A stretch of DNA of 64,000 bases from JANOYY01 sp043720395 (GCA_043720395.1 JAYSSR010000102.1:62001-126000); one strand, 5' to 3'. Shown: positions 1 through 9,346, counted from the first letter of the stretch. Numbers and translations: made by a program. The notes: generated by a model not told the origin, from the sequence alone.

Positions 1-2
1 TC

Positions 3-974
3 AATGTTGGCGGCCACGACGGGAGCAGCCTGGTCGAGAAGCGTTGCGAATCGTTTTCGAGTCGACGCGGCCGAGTCGTTGTGAAGTCCGCCGGAAACGA
101 ATCCCGGATGCGGCGTCACACGCGGTTCGCCGGAGTCAAGAGCGGCATCGTCGAGAGCGAGTTCGAAGTGGCGGATCAGGAAGGTAACGATCTGCTGGAG
201 TATTGGTGGCTCCCGAACGAGTACAAAATCACTGTCATCGCACCCGACGGCACCATCTCCGGCGAGATCAGCCGCCCGCACTTTGGGCACCTTGACGAAA
301 CGCTCATGGGGACGCGAGTCCTCGCTCAGCTCAATTCCCGCCTGCACCGCGATGCTGCGCTGTTCCGGGCTCGTCTTCGGCTGGAGCTGATCGCAGTCCC
401 CGGAGGCCGAGTACCAAACGGGCGTTGGAAGGTGCGATTCGAAGCGGTCCAGGTATTTGGGAACGATCTCGCAATTCACGGGTGGATCGAGATCAGCCAG
501 CGCTCGACAGCGTTTCTTTCGTCCAGCAACGAAAACACGCTCACAGTCCCGGGCACGAATCCGCTCGTCGTCACCGTCGCAGCGATGTCGTCTGCCGCCC
601 CCCAGCAGACATGGTCGGATTCGTCCATGGGCCCGACGAGTACCGGACAGGAGAAGCCCGACATCGGCGCGCCCGGCATTTCCATTCGAAGCGCGTCGGC
701 GGATAGCTCGGAACATGTCGGAGCGGCCGCCGACGGAACGAGCTTCGCGGCCCCTCACGTCACCGGAGCGATCGCCCTCGCTCTGTCGGCTGCGCACAAG
801 GACGACGCCACGCTCGTTCCGACGGCCGCAGAGGTCATTGAAGCGCTGCGCCGCCACACCCCTCCACCATTCGATGTCTGGTCCGAACAGGCCGGCTACG
901 GACCGCTCAACGTCCCTGACTTCCTCGCGAAGCTGGCCGAGGTGCTTACGGAAGCAGCAACACCAGACCCGTGA
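3..974 (+). CDS. Subtilisin-like (S8) serine protease, C-terminal part, 5' end outside window
   Basis: The frame is open from base 3, so the gene begins upstream of the window; a GTG at 81 is internal. The first residues read NVGGHDGSSL and then VVVKSAGNES, which matches the conserved substrate-binding segment (AAGN) of S8 peptidases. The catalytic-serine motif GTSFAAPHVTGAIA lies near the C-terminus. Asp and His of the triad must lie upstream. The last 29 bases overlap the 3' end of the convergent DUF2182 gene. About 320 residues are visible. The neighbouring protease-nuclease operon suggests a shared functional setting, but that is inference. No signal peptide can be judged because the N-terminus is missing. 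Confidence 0.85.
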   Translation, partial: NVGGHDGSSLVEKRCESFSSRRGRVVVKSAGNESRMRRHTRFAGVKSGIVESEFEVADQEGNDLLEYWWLPNEYKITVIAPDGTISGEISRPHFGHLDETLMGTRVLAQLNSRLHRDAALFRARLRLELIAVPGGRVPNGRWKVRFEAVQVFGNDLAIHGWIEISQRSTAFLSSSNENTLTVPGTNPLVVTVAAMSSAAPQQTWSDSSMGPTSTGQEKPDIGAPGISIRSASADSSEHVGAAADGTSFAAPHVTGAIALALSAAHKDDATLVPTAAEVIEALRRHTPPPFDVWSEQAGYGPLNVPDFLAKLAEVLTEAATPDP

Positions 975-1734
975 GTCCCGCATAGGCGGCCGCTCCCGCC
1001 GATCGCCACTGGCGCGGCCGACTGGTCAGCCGCTCACCCGACACCACGATGCCGCCGACGATCATGAGCGCGGAATGCACGTGATGCGACTCCTGCGTCA
1101 TCGCGAACGCCATTGCGGCCATGATCGGCCAGCACGACACGAGGCACGCTGCACCGAGGCGAGCACCTGCGCCCACCTCAGAGGCAATCGCGGTGCCGCC
1201 ATACAGTGCCCGAAGTCCTCGGACCTCGCACCGATCCAGTGCCGCGCGTTTCACGGGTGAGTACTGCCACAGCGCGGCGAGGCCGCAGAGGGCAGGCACC
1301 ATCCACGCAACAGGACGCGCCCACGTGTGGATGCCCGCGCCCGCGACCGGTCCGACGGTCATCCAGATGCCGAGGTACCCCGTGCAGAGGGCCACGGTGG
1401 CCACGGTGCGACGTCGGACCAGTACACCTCGTCGCACGGACGTGATCGCAACCGTGAAGGACGGTCCCATCATGACCACGACCATCAGCAGCCAGGTTCT
1501 GGCGGTTGCCGAAACGCTCGGTGCCCAGGGCGACGCTGCTGCGTGATCGCTCACCGACATCGGCATCGGCGGTATGCCCACCGGCGACTTCGTCATTGCT
1601 GACATCGAGGGTCCGGACCCGAACTCGTGCAGGAACGACATTGCGACCAACACGGCAACGGAGAGCCCGCACAGCGTCGCCATGACCACTCCGACACGAC
1701 GCGCGTCGTCGTCACCACGGAGGAGTGCGGTCAC
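946..1734 (-). CDS. DUF2182 family integral membrane protein
   Basis: About 262 residues with several hydrophobic segments. The segment LWQYSPVKRAALDRC followed by a hydrophobic stretch matches the DUF2182 signature (Gly/Trp-rich, 'tp-K-x-x-C-L-x-x-C' type), and an earlier MMGPSF segment fits the family's first helix. The biochemical role is unknown; the family is described as predicted metal-binding membrane proteins. I chose the GTG at 1734 because it falls 13 nt after the tyrosinase stop. An ATG at 1683 is a possible alternative, and the longer frame to 1836 would run into the tyrosinase gene. It is probably the last gene of the protease-nuclease / tyrosinase operon. Its 3' end overlaps the convergent subtilase gene. 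Confidence 0.7.
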   Translation of the reverse strand: MTALLRGDDDARRVGVVMATLCGLSVAVLVAMSFLHEFGSGPSMSAMTKSPVGIPPMPMSVSDHAAASPWAPSVSATARTWLLMVVVMMGPSFTVAITSVRRGVLVRRRTVATVALCTGYLGIWMTVGPVAGAGIHTWARPVAWMVPALCGLAALWQYSPVKRAALDRCEVRGLRALYGGTAIASEVGAGARLGAACLVSCWPIMAAMAFAMTQESHHVHSALMIVGGIVVSGERLTSRPRQWRSAGAAAYAGLTGLVLLLP

Positions 1735-1747
1735 GACGAACGTCCGC

Positions 1748-3247
1748 TCAGTTGAGAAAAAGCGCCAGCCGGCCGATTCGGATCGCTTCCGACGGCTGCC
1801 CGGCAACGGATTCCTCGACTGGCTCGTTTCCCGCACTGTCGGCGGATTCGACGACAGGTTCGTCCGCCGCCTCGGGCGCGGATTCCTCCGCGAAGTCCAG
1901 CGCCTCGAAGGAGACGCGCAGTTCGGCGTCGGCCAATTGACCTGCGGCCCGAAGCTCGGCGACTGCTTCGGTCACGTCATAGACATAGCGGAGTTGATGA
2001 AGATGCGAAAGAGCAGCGCGTCGAGAGGTCGTGAGGCCGAAGAGCGACAGTGTTCCAACGGGTCGGCCGGGGTCGTGCGGGCCGGTGTGGAACACGACGC
2101 CGTAGACGACACCCGGGGCCACCCTGCCGCGCACGTCGCTGATTTCCAGATAGGCACGCCGCGGCACTGCTGCTGACGGTCCTTCAAGCTCGTCGGCGGA
2201 CGTCCGACGCTCCACGGTGACGCGATCGAGCTGGAGCTGGACCTCGGCGCGGCTGCCGGTCAGGCGCGCGACCGACGACGACGTTCCGACAAGTTCGGGT
2301 GTGGCGCGATCGTCGGCCGGGCCGAAATCACGCGTCGGCAACTCGTCCGGGGGTGGTGCAACGGGCAACGTGTCATAGGTGTACCCCAGTTGCGCCACGG
2401 TGTCGAGCACGTCGGAGGTGCGGATCGTGCGCGACGTTCCAGCAGTGTCGAAGAGCTGGAACGACGCGTTCGAAAATGCGGCCGCTGCCGGGTTCGAATG
2501 GCCGGCAACGCGCAACCACTCCGCCCAGAGACGATCAAGATTCGCGTGGTGGAGCCAGAAGATCGGGTCGAGCCCGGCGGTCTCGAAACGGCCCATCCAA
2601 CCTCGCGTCCCGTCGGTGAATCGTCCGCCCACGAGTACGTGGACGTCGCCGTGAGGGGTGCGCTCGAGGGCACCATCCCCAGCACCAGGACCGGGTGCCG
2701 TTCCTCCGAAACCACCGGTGAATGCGTCGTCGAAACGTGGTTCCGACCGCGCTGCTGCGCTCGAGATGCTGAACGCTCCACCGCTCTGCGTCACCAATTG
2801 GGTGAGAGGCGTGCCATTGTTCACCCGCGACGAACGTCGGTTGGCGAAGAGCGGATTCGCGTTCGTCCCGTCGTGGAGCCGCTCGTTGGCAGGCAGCGTC
2901 CGATCTCGAAACGCCTTAGGCAGCGATGCTCCGCCCGGAGCTTCATAGTTCCAATAGGGGAGTGACCAGTCGGCCGGACCGCCGAGTGACACGACCGTCG
3001 CCCCGACGATCGCTTCGAACCGCGCCAGGTAGGCACGGTGCCACGGCAGGAACCTCCAATCGCCGTGCATGCACGAGCCCCATGCGGCCCGGAGCGGACG
3101 GGCATCGGTGCCGTGGATCGCCGCCTGATAGCTCCAACTCGTTCGATCCGTCGTCGGCCTCGAACGCATCAGATGGACGGCTTTGGCGTACCACAGCAGG
3201 TCCGGTGCCCAAATCCGGGGTGCCGCTACGCGGCGTTGTCTGGTCAT
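1748..3247 (-). CDS. Tyrosinase-family type-3 copper oxidase
   Basis: A 499-residue protein with both copper sites of the tyrosinase central domain. CuA ligands are H45, H61 (MHGDW) and H70 (FLPWHRAYL). CuB ligands are H199, H203 (THGDVH-like PHGDVH) and H233 (DPIFWLHHANLDRLW). Such enzymes oxidise mono- or diphenols to quinones. A C-terminal extension of about 240 residues follows the catalytic domain, as in plant/bacterial polyphenol-oxidase-like proteins. No signal peptide is evident. The ATG at 3247 is preceded by AGGACG and lies 10 nt after the stop of the protease-nuclease gene, so the two are almost certainly co-transcribed. The substrate cannot be inferred. Confidence 0.88.
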   Translation of the reverse strand: MTRQRRVAAPRIWAPDLLWYAKAVHLMRSRPTTDRTSWSYQAAIHGTDARPLRAAWGSCMHGDWRFLPWHRAYLARFEAIVGATVVSLGGPADWSLPYWNYEAPGGASLPKAFRDRTLPANERLHDGTNANPLFANRRSSRVNNGTPLTQLVTQSGGAFSISSAAARSEPRFDDAFTGGFGGTAPGPGAGDGALERTPHGDVHVLVGGRFTDGTRGWMGRFETAGLDPIFWLHHANLDRLWAEWLRVAGHSNPAAAAFSNASFQLFDTAGTSRTIRTSDVLDTVAQLGYTYDTLPVAPPPDELPTRDFGPADDRATPELVGTSSSVARLTGSRAEVQLQLDRVTVERRTSADELEGPSAAVPRRAYLEISDVRGRVAPGVVYGVVFHTGPHDPGRPVGTLSLFGLTTSRRAALSHLHQLRYVYDVTEAVAELRAAGQLADAELRVSFEALDFAEESAPEAADEPVVESADSAGNEPVEESVAGQPSEAIRIGRLALFLN

Positions 3248-3257
3248 GGTTGCGTCC

Positions 3258-5327
3258 TTACCACTGGATGTCCCCTTCAGAACTGAGGGGTTTCGATTGC
3301 AGAGTTTCGTTTTCGCCGAAGCGATCGGCGCTTGTGAGGGAACCGAACGACAATCCCGCACGGTTCTCGATCCAGGAAAGCGGCCGCTGATACGTCTCAA
3401 ACTCGCCGAAGACGAATTCGGTGTCGCTGAGAGCGTCCGCCTGGGAGATCGAATAGCCCGTCGCGCTGAGCTCGTCGGAGTCGTCGTTGATGAAAGCCAG
3501 AACTTTCCAGAATTCGACGGGGATCTGGACGTCAAATTTTGCCGGGTCGGATTTGCGGAGAAAGGGACCGGTGAACACGCACAACCGCATCTTGTCGGTG
3601 CGTGCGTGCGCAAGCGCATAGTCCTCAAGTCGAAGCCAAATCCCGGCGTTGAAGGTTTGCATCTGGGGCACGGCATTGGTCACGTGCATGGAGTCGCTGT
3701 TCCCGCGCGCCGCCTCCTCGGCGGTGCCCCAGATGGGATCCTCGCGGCGGGTCATGTGGCCACGAGAGAACTTCGGGGCATTGCCGTAACACTCGTCGCG
3801 GATCTGGTCGTGCTCAGCGATGCGCGGGTCACGTCGCCACCCCGATCGAGGGGTCTTCCTCTTCGATCGCGCGCCGTCGATGTTGGCACCACTGAAGAAG
3901 CACATCCGCCGACGTTTGTTCATCACGACCGAGAAATGTTCGTAGCGCAATTCGTATTCGGCCGGATTGCCCCGGTCTTCGAAGAACAGCACATCGGCAA
4001 GCCCACGTTCGATCTCCGGCATTGGCACCGCGATGCCATCGTCGAGGAACGCCTCGTCGTAGCCCGTCCGGTTCGCGTAGTCCTCGGGTGCAGCTTCGTT
4101 GTCGATCACATCGTCGAAGCGGTCGGCGACGTCGGACTCACGCGGTTCCCGACGCGGAATCAGGGTTGCCGACGACCGCGTCGATCCCGTGGGCGACGCC
4201 GATGTCGGCGTGGATGTCGAAGCGGACGTCGAAGTCGTGATGCCCAGTACGTCGGCGGTGATGGTCACGGTTAGCGGAATGGTCAGCTGAATGCTCGAGG
4301 AGTTGGAGGAAGCTGTTGGTTGCGTAGCGGGGGTGATCGACTCAATCGGGCGACTTCGACGCCGCAGATTAAGACGCCGAATCGAGTCGAGACGGTCGAG
4401 CACGACGGGAGCCGGAACGGCATAATTCGTGACGAGAAATCGTCCGGAAAAGTGCAATCCGACAGCCTCGCCAGTCGTGATATCGAGCAATACTGAGCCT
4501 GAGTTGCCACCCAGGGTGGTGCAGTCGTGGCTCACCGAAGTGGACGATGCGCTGTCGATCTGTCCGGGAGCAAGTCGCTTGCAGTCGTAGACGCCGCCGA
4601 AGAGGCGCTCCATCAGTGCAGTGTCCGGCACCCGACTGTCTCGCGCCGGATACCCGAGAATCGCCACGAAGGTATCGACGGCAGGCAATGTCTGGCTGAG
4701 ACGAATCGGTGCTCCGTCGGCGGTGTCGTCCAGTCTCAGGAAGGCAAGATCGGGACCGCCCTGCGGTTCGATATGGAGAACCTCGACAATCCGTTGAAGC
4801 TTCTTCGCCGGACGACCCTGCTCGGCCAGGTAGTCGACGTCGGTCTTCATCCGACCCCCGCCGACCGCCTCGTCGAAGACGTACACGTCGTTGGAGCGGT
4901 AGGCGAATTCCCGTGCGACGTGACGATTCGTGACCATCACGTCGTCGGCGACCACCCAGCCCGTTCCGATCCATGAGTAGCGGGAGTGGCCTTGAACCTG
5001 GATCCGGCCGACCGACGGGATCGCCGCCCCGAGGACGGCTTTCGCGCTGCCGAGACGTCCGAACCAGAGAGCCTTGTCGTCGCCGGTCAGGTTGAGGACG
5101 GCTGCATCGTTGACAACGCTGAGCACTGGCCGCCCCTCGGCGAGCGCGATGGATTCGAGCGCGAGCGGCTCGTCGCCGATGCTGAGGCCCTCCAAGTCAA
5201 TGATCTCGTTCGTGCCCGAGCGTGGGGCTCGCTTTCGTTCGAGAACTTCGTCCAGTGTCGCTCCGAGCTCGCGATCTCGCTCTCGGATGCGTTGCAGCAA
5301 GGAGCTAACTTTGGACTGGTCGAACAT
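3258..5327 (-). CDS. Trypsin-like serine protease fused to DNA/RNA non-specific endonuclease (NUC1)
   Basis: A 689-residue two-enzyme fusion. Residues about 105-310 form a V8/trypsin-like protease with H136 (TNRHVA), D193 (GPDLAFLRL) and S276 (GGNSGS). A Ser/Thr-rich linker (about 335-390) leads to a NUC1 endonuclease at about 420-660. There the general-base motif is SRGHM (H524), with TNAVPQ (N551), the metal-ligand region FNAGIW (N560) and E568. The first 100 residues include a charged helical segment of unknown role, possibly an effector- or sensor-associated domain. No secretion signal is visible, so a cytoplasmic proteolysis-activated nuclease is plausible (inference). A GGGGGAA ribosome site precedes the ATG at 5327. 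It heads the operon with the tyrosinase and DUF2182 genes. Confidence 0.88.
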   Translation of the reverse strand: MFDQSKVSSLLQRIRERDRELGATLDEVLERKRAPRSGTNEIIDLEGLSIGDEPLALESIALAEGRPVLSVVNDAAVLNLTGDDKALWFGRLGSAKAVLGAAIPSVGRIQVQGHSRYSWIGTGWVVADDVMVTNRHVAREFAYRSNDVYVFDEAVGGGRMKTDVDYLAEQGRPAKKLQRIVEVLHIEPQGGPDLAFLRLDDTADGAPIRLSQTLPAVDTFVAILGYPARDSRVPDTALMERLFGGVYDCKRLAPGQIDSASSTSVSHDCTTLGGNSGSVLLDITTGEAVGLHFSGRFLVTNYAVPAPVVLDRLDSIRRLNLRRRSRPIESITPATQPTASSNSSSIQLTIPLTVTITADVLGITTSTSASTSTPTSASPTGSTRSSATLIPRREPRESDVADRFDDVIDNEAAPEDYANRTGYDEAFLDDGIAVPMPEIERGLADVLFFEDRGNPAEYELRYEHFSVVMNKRRRMCFFSGANIDGARSKRKTPRSGWRRDPRIAEHDQIRDECYGNAPKFSRGHMTRREDPIWGTAEEAARGNSDSMHVTNAVPQMQTFNAGIWLRLEDYALAHARTDKMRLCVFTGPFLRKSDPAKFDVQIPVEFWKVLAFINDDSDELSATGYSISQADALSDTEFVFGEFETYQRPLSWIENRAGLSFGSLTSADRFGENETLQSKPLSSEGDIQW

Positions 5328-5461
5328 TTCGGTTCCCCCTTCGTCGTTGCCTTTTTACACGCTACCGCTACGAGCCCCGTCCGCCATCGCCAATCCCGGA
5401 GATCGCAGTGGTCGAACCGGTGGCGCGTGTCAAATTCAAGCGTCGCAACCTGACGGGTAGA

Positions 5462-6343
5462 TCATGCAGGCTCGGAGGTCACGTCCACGCTGACGGTCAT
5501 GGTGTTGGACTTTGCCTCGGTGAAGATGACGCCGCGCAGGGGGGAGACGTCGTCGTAGTCGCGGCCCCAGGCGGTGCAGATGTGACGGGACCCGACGAAC
5601 AGATTGTTCGTCGGGTCGACATCAACCCACCCGATCGTCGGTACGAATGCCGACACCCATGCATGGGACACATCGGCACCTTGTAGGCGTACCTGACCGG
5701 GCGGCGGTTCCGTCTCCAAGTATCCCGACACGTACCGTGCGGCGAGGCCGAAGGACCGCAGGCAGGCAATCTGCAAGTGCGCAAAGTCCTGGCACACGCC
5801 CTTGCGCAAATTCAGCAGGTCGTCGGGACTCGTCGTGAGGTCGGTCACACCGGGCACATATTCGAAGTCTGCGTTGATGCGTCCGGTGAGATCGCTGAGG
5901 ACGTCCACGAGCGGACGCCCCGGAGTGAGTGACGACAAGGCGTAAGCGCGTACCTCCGACGTCGATGCGGAGCTCGGGGAATCGAGCACGAACTGCCGTG
6001 CATCGAGCAGGTCGGCGTCGAGTGATGTCCGCAGTGACTCCGCGACCGACTCCCACGACGGGCCCGCGCCAAAGGTCAGCGCCGGTGCTCCAGTCACCGA
6101 GACGACGCTGGTTGCCGTGACGGTCAGCGCCGAGTGGCCGTTGAGGACTGCGAAGTTCGACACCTTATTGCCGTAGAAATCGGCGTGTTCGCTGTAGGTG
6201 TTGGGTTCCGGCGTGATGTCCATCCGAGCGGAGACGACGCGCTGATACGGGGTGTCGCGGGGGAGGAGGTGCACCGTGCCGTACGACGCCGACACTGTCG
6301 ATTCGTAGGCGTAGGACGTCTGATGGACAATTCGAAAAGGCAT
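5462..6343 (-). CDS. Transglutaminase-like cysteine protease/amidase (amidoligase cluster A)
   Basis: A 293-residue protein with the bacterial transglutaminase N-terminal beta domain followed by the papain-like core. The triad is C184 (KGVCQDFAH), H227 (VSHAWV) and D243 (VDVDPTNN). In bacteria these enzymes accompany circularly permuted ATP-grasp and alpha-E proteins and are predicted to cleave or process the peptide bond made by the ATP-grasp ligase; that link is comparative-genomic knowledge, not shown here. It lies 11 nt downstream of the ATP-grasp/alpha-E fusion gene, consistent with one operon. The N-terminus MPFRIVHQTSYAYES is typical of the family, supporting the ATG at 6343. Confidence 0.88.
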   Translation of the reverse strand: MPFRIVHQTSYAYESTVSASYGTVHLLPRDTPYQRVVSARMDITPEPNTYSEHADFYGNKVSNFAVLNGHSALTVTATSVVSVTGAPALTFGAGPSWESVAESLRTSLDADLLDARQFVLDSPSSASTSEVRAYALSSLTPGRPLVDVLSDLTGRINADFEYVPGVTDLTTSPDDLLNLRKGVCQDFAHLQIACLRSFGLAARYVSGYLETEPPPGQVRLQGADVSHAWVSAFVPTIGWVDVDPTNNLFVGSRHICTAWGRDYDDVSPLRGVIFTEAKSNTMTVSVDVTSEPA

Positions 6344-6354
6344 AGGAGAACCCT

Positions 6355-8901
6355 TTACCCAGATCCGACCGGAAATGAACGCTGCGGGAGGAGGTGGGTG
6401 AAGTGGGTCGAGTCGACGGCGTCAGCACAGCGCCGGAGCACGTCCTGCAGGTGGGTGAGGAACTCGGCGAGGTGTGGACGCGAACCCTGCGAGTCAACCG
6501 CTGCGAGCGTCGACGTGTCGGCGAGCCGGACCGCCGCGGTGGCCTCCACAACCAGTCGCTCCACCGACGCGAGCCCAGATCCGCCGCCGGGCACGGCCGA
6601 GGCGACCCCAGGCAGCACGGCCACGTCGGCCGCCAGCCGTTCAAGCTGGTGCAGAACCGAACGCGGATTGCCGCCGTCGAGGAGAAGGAGGTCGAGCAGC
6701 GTCTCGACCTGCGCCTGCGACCGGTAGCGCCGACGGTACGTGATGATGCTCTCCGCCGACGTGAGGAGCGACTCCACGAGCAGGCTGTCGGTTGCCTGTC
6801 CGTTGACGGTCGTGAGCGTCGAACGAAGCAGCGCGACGAGCTGCAGCGCCCGCTCCAACCGCCGCCCAGCGTCCATGAAGTGCCATCCCGGATCGCGGAC
6901 CATGCTTTCGCTCGCGAGACCGCTCAAGGCAAGCAGGCTCTGCATCGCGGAGCCGAGTGCGCGCTGCAGCGTCATCGGTCGGTCGTTCGAGGTGTCCCGC
7001 AATTCGAGGATCTCGCGGTCGAGGTTGCCGATGACCAACCATGTGTCGTTGGAAAGCTGATCCCGCACGGCGTATGCGGCCTCAAGGAGCTTGCGCACGC
7101 CGTGGGCGAGGGTGCCGGGACGCTCGTCGTCCACGATCAACGCAAACAACTCGGCACCCGGTTCCGACCGCGAATCAGCAGCAGCAAAGCCTGGAAACGT
7201 CGTGGTGACATCGGTAAGCGCGCGTAACAAGATGTCGAGACACACCGTACCGGCCGGGTTGGTGCCGCTCGTGAATTCGTTGCGTCGGTCGTAGATGACG
7301 CGCAGCAGTCGCACCGCGCCCTCTGACCGTTCCGCGTAGCGTCCGAGCCAGAACAGGTTCTCGGCGGCGCGTGATGGCATCGAGCCGACGGGGTCCATCG
7401 CTTCGACCGTCGGCCCGCCCTGCAACCAGAACCCGCTTTGGTTTTCGGGCTCGGACGCGAGGACCCATGCGTCCTTCGTGACCGCGCCGCTCTGGTTCGA
7501 GATCAGCGAACCTTCATTGTCGGGCGCAACCCGGAGGAGCCCTCCCGGCATCACGACGTAGGTGTCGCCACGTGCGACGGCGAACGCACGCAACACCGAA
7601 CGGCGCGCCTCGTAGCCCGTAGCGGTCAGCGTCGGCGCGGTCGACATGTCGGCGGGTGTCTGGGCGGTCCACGCGATCGGCGACGCTTCGATGCGCAGTC
7701 GTAGGTCGACGAGCTGCGACTCGGACAGCTCCCATCCGAGAACCGTGCTGCGTCCGACGTCGCGTGCGGTCGGTTTGATCACGAGGCTCGCCAGGTTCGC
7801 GAGCACGTGCTGACGGCTGGCGTCGTCGCCACACCACCAGGTGGGCACCGATTCGAGTCGCAGCGTCCGACCAAGGAAGTGGCGGGCGATCTGCGGAAGA
7901 AACGCCATCAGTGCGGGGCTTTCCACGACGCCGCTGCCGAGCGGGTTCACGATCGACACGGTGTTGCGGCGGGCGGCGTCGACGAGTCCGGGGACGCCCA
8001 GGTGCGATTCGGGCCGCAGCTCCAGCGGATCGCAGAACACGTCGTCGACGCGGCGCAGGATCACGTCGACGGGTTCGAGGCGCCCGAGGGAGCGCATCCA
8101 CACCCGCCCGTCGCGAACGATCAGATCGCTGCCCTCGACGAGCGAGTACCCGAGGTACGCAGCGAGGTAGGCGTGCTCGAACGCGGTCTCGCTCCACGGC
8201 CCGGGGGTGAGCACGACGACGCGCGGGTCGTTGCGGTTCGGGGAGCTGGCAGGAGCAGCGTCACGCAAGGCAGAGCGCAGCGACCGGAAGAACGGCGCAA
8301 GCCGGTGAACTTGTGCGTCGCGGTAGAGGCTGGGAAACACCCTCGACACGACGACGCGGTTCTCCAGCGCGTACCCCGCACCCGACGGTGCCTGTGCCCG
8401 GTCGGCGATCGCGACGTAGCGGCCGTTGCGGTCGCGGGCAATGTCGGCGGCGTAGGTGAACAGGTGCGAGCCGGTTGCCCGGCCACCGGCGATGCCGTCG
8501 CAGGAGCGGAGAAAGCCGGGATGCCCGTACACGATCTCCGGCGGGAGCAGGCCGCGCCGGATCAGGTCCCGCGGGCCGTAGAGGTCTGCCAGCACGAGGT
8601 CGAGCACCTCCGCCCGCTCGATGACCCCTGCCTCGATCTCGGCCCACTCCTGGCTCGACAGCACGACCGGTACCGGGTCGAGCGCCCAGCGGCGTCCACG
8701 GGGATCGTTCGAGCCGAACGCGTTGTACGAGACGCCGTCAGCGTCGAGCAGCCGGTCGACATCGCCCTGGCGGCGCAGAAGCTCCGTGTGTCCGAGGCCC
8801 GCAATGGCTTTCCCGACGTGCGACCACTTCTCACGCAGCTCGCCATCGGCGGTTAGCAGCTCGTCGTAGGTGGCGACGTCGGGGCGGTACGTGGTCAGCA
8901 A
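6355..8901 (-). CDS. Circularly permuted ATP-grasp / alpha-E fusion protein (amidoligase cluster A)
   Basis: An 848-residue fusion. Residues about 40-495 are the circularly permuted ATP-grasp domain (family signatures LSSQEWAEIEAG, NRNDPRVVVLTPGPWSE and SGVVESPALMAFLP). From about 505 to the end is an alpha-E helical domain, starting SRAAENLFWLGRYAERSE. ATP-grasp enzymes of this type are predicted amide/peptide ligases. In cluster B of this window the same two domains are separate genes, so this is a fusion version. The apparent start is TTG at 8901 without a clear ribosome site, so a nearby alternative start is possible. The transglutaminase follows after 11 nt. Part of this gene (8598-8665) has a decayed copy at 10922-10988. 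Confidence 0.88.
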   Translation of the reverse strand: MLTTYRPDVATYDELLTADGELREKWSHVGKAIAGLGHTELLRRQGDVDRLLDADGVSYNAFGSNDPRGRRWALDPVPVVLSSQEWAEIEAGVIERAEVLDLVLADLYGPRDLIRRGLLPPEIVYGHPGFLRSCDGIAGGRATGSHLFTYAADIARDRNGRYVAIADRAQAPSGAGYALENRVVVSRVFPSLYRDAQVHRLAPFFRSLRSALRDAAPASSPNRNDPRVVVLTPGPWSETAFEHAYLAAYLGYSLVEGSDLIVRDGRVWMRSLGRLEPVDVILRRVDDVFCDPLELRPESHLGVPGLVDAARRNTVSIVNPLGSGVVESPALMAFLPQIARHFLGRTLRLESVPTWWCGDDASRQHVLANLASLVIKPTARDVGRSTVLGWELSESQLVDLRLRIEASPIAWTAQTPADMSTAPTLTATGYEARRSVLRAFAVARGDTYVVMPGGLLRVAPDNEGSLISNQSGAVTKDAWVLASEPENQSGFWLQGGPTVEAMDPVGSMPSRAAENLFWLGRYAERSEGAVRLLRVIYDRRNEFTSGTNPAGTVCLDILLRALTDVTTTFPGFAAADSRSEPGAELFALIVDDERPGTLAHGVRKLLEAAYAVRDQLSNDTWLVIGNLDREILELRDTSNDRPMTLQRALGSAMQSLLALSGLASESMVRDPGWHFMDAGRRLERALQLVALLRSTLTTVNGQATDSLLVESLLTSAESIITYRRRYRSQAQVETLLDLLLLDGGNPRSVLHQLERLAADVAVLPGVASAVPGGGSGLASVERLVVEATAAVRLADTSTLAAVDSQGSRPHLAEFLTHLQDVLRRCADAVDSTHFTHLLPQRSFPVGSG

Positions 8902-8933
8902 GAGAGGGCAAACTTAGTCTGACCTTCGCAGGT

Positions 8934-8952
8934 TCAGCGCTCTTTGCGCTGA
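8934..8952. promoter_or_regulatory. Perfect 7-bp palindrome between divergent operons
   Basis: TCAGCGC (8934-8940) and GCGCTGA (8946-8952) flank a TCTTT spacer. It lies between the start of the ATP-grasp/alpha-E gene (minus strand) and the antitoxin gene (plus strand), about 40 nt upstream of the antitoxin's likely -10. An operator for the antitoxin is plausible (RHH antitoxins usually autoregulate), but this is inference from position alone. Confidence 0.4.
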
Positions 8953-8992
8953 GCGGACGATGACAGCAAATCGAGTAACTGACATCACGCGG

Positions 8993-8998
8993 TACACT
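8993..8998 (+). promoter_or_regulatory. -10 element of the antitoxin-Fic operon (leaderless)
   Basis: TACACT, close to the TATAAT consensus, ends 6 nt before the ATG at 9005. This implies a transcript that starts at or just before the start codon. No convincing -35 box is visible at the usual spacing. Confidence 0.5.
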
Positions 8999-9004
8999 TT
9001 ATTC

Positions 9005-9346
9005 ATGGTTCAAAAGCCTGTGCGCGCAACCCTGACGATCCGGATTGATCCGCATCTGCACCGGTCGCTCGCGGCCGTTGCAGACGCGGAGGGGGCGTCG
9101 ATGAACTCGATCGCCGAAGCGGCCGTTGGTCATGAGGTTACTCGGCGTTCGGCGGGGTTGGCTGACACATACGAGCGGTTGGCTGCAGCGATGCGAGATC
9201 AAGCTCGATCACGGCTGGCCGATCTCATCAATGAGATCGCTGAAAACGAAGCAGCGTTGCCGGAACCGCTCACAACCCGCCGGGCGAGTGCTGTCGGCGC
9301 GGTCACTTTCGAGGCGCTGCAGGGTCATGCCCGTCGCGTGGGATAG
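9005..9346 (+). CDS. Ribbon-helix-helix antitoxin-like protein paired with Fic
   Basis: A 113-residue protein. The N-terminal segment RATLTIRIDPHLHRSLA followed by ADAEGASMNSIAEAAV has the strand-helix-helix pattern of Arc/HicB-type RHH DNA-binding proteins. The C-terminal half is helical and charged (DQARSRLADLINEIAENE) and may bind the toxin. The ATG at 9005 fits the leaderless -10; an upstream ATG at 8960 would precede the -10 and is unlikely. Its last 20 nt overlap the start of the Fic gene, which indicates translational coupling. It is not a VbhA-type Fic antitoxin by sequence: I see no S/TxxxE(G/N) inhibitory motif. Confidence 0.7.
   Translation: MVQKPVRATLTIRIDPHLHRSLAAVADAEGASMNSIAEAAVGHEVTRRSAGLADTYERLAAAMRDQARSRLADLINEIAENEAALPEPLTTRRASAVGAVTFEALQGHARRVG

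Noticed and set aside
3248..3676. Longer N-terminus for the tyrosinase
   Set aside because: It lies antisense-in-frame over the coding sequence of the protease-nuclease gene; ATG 3247 has a ribosome site and correct spacing.
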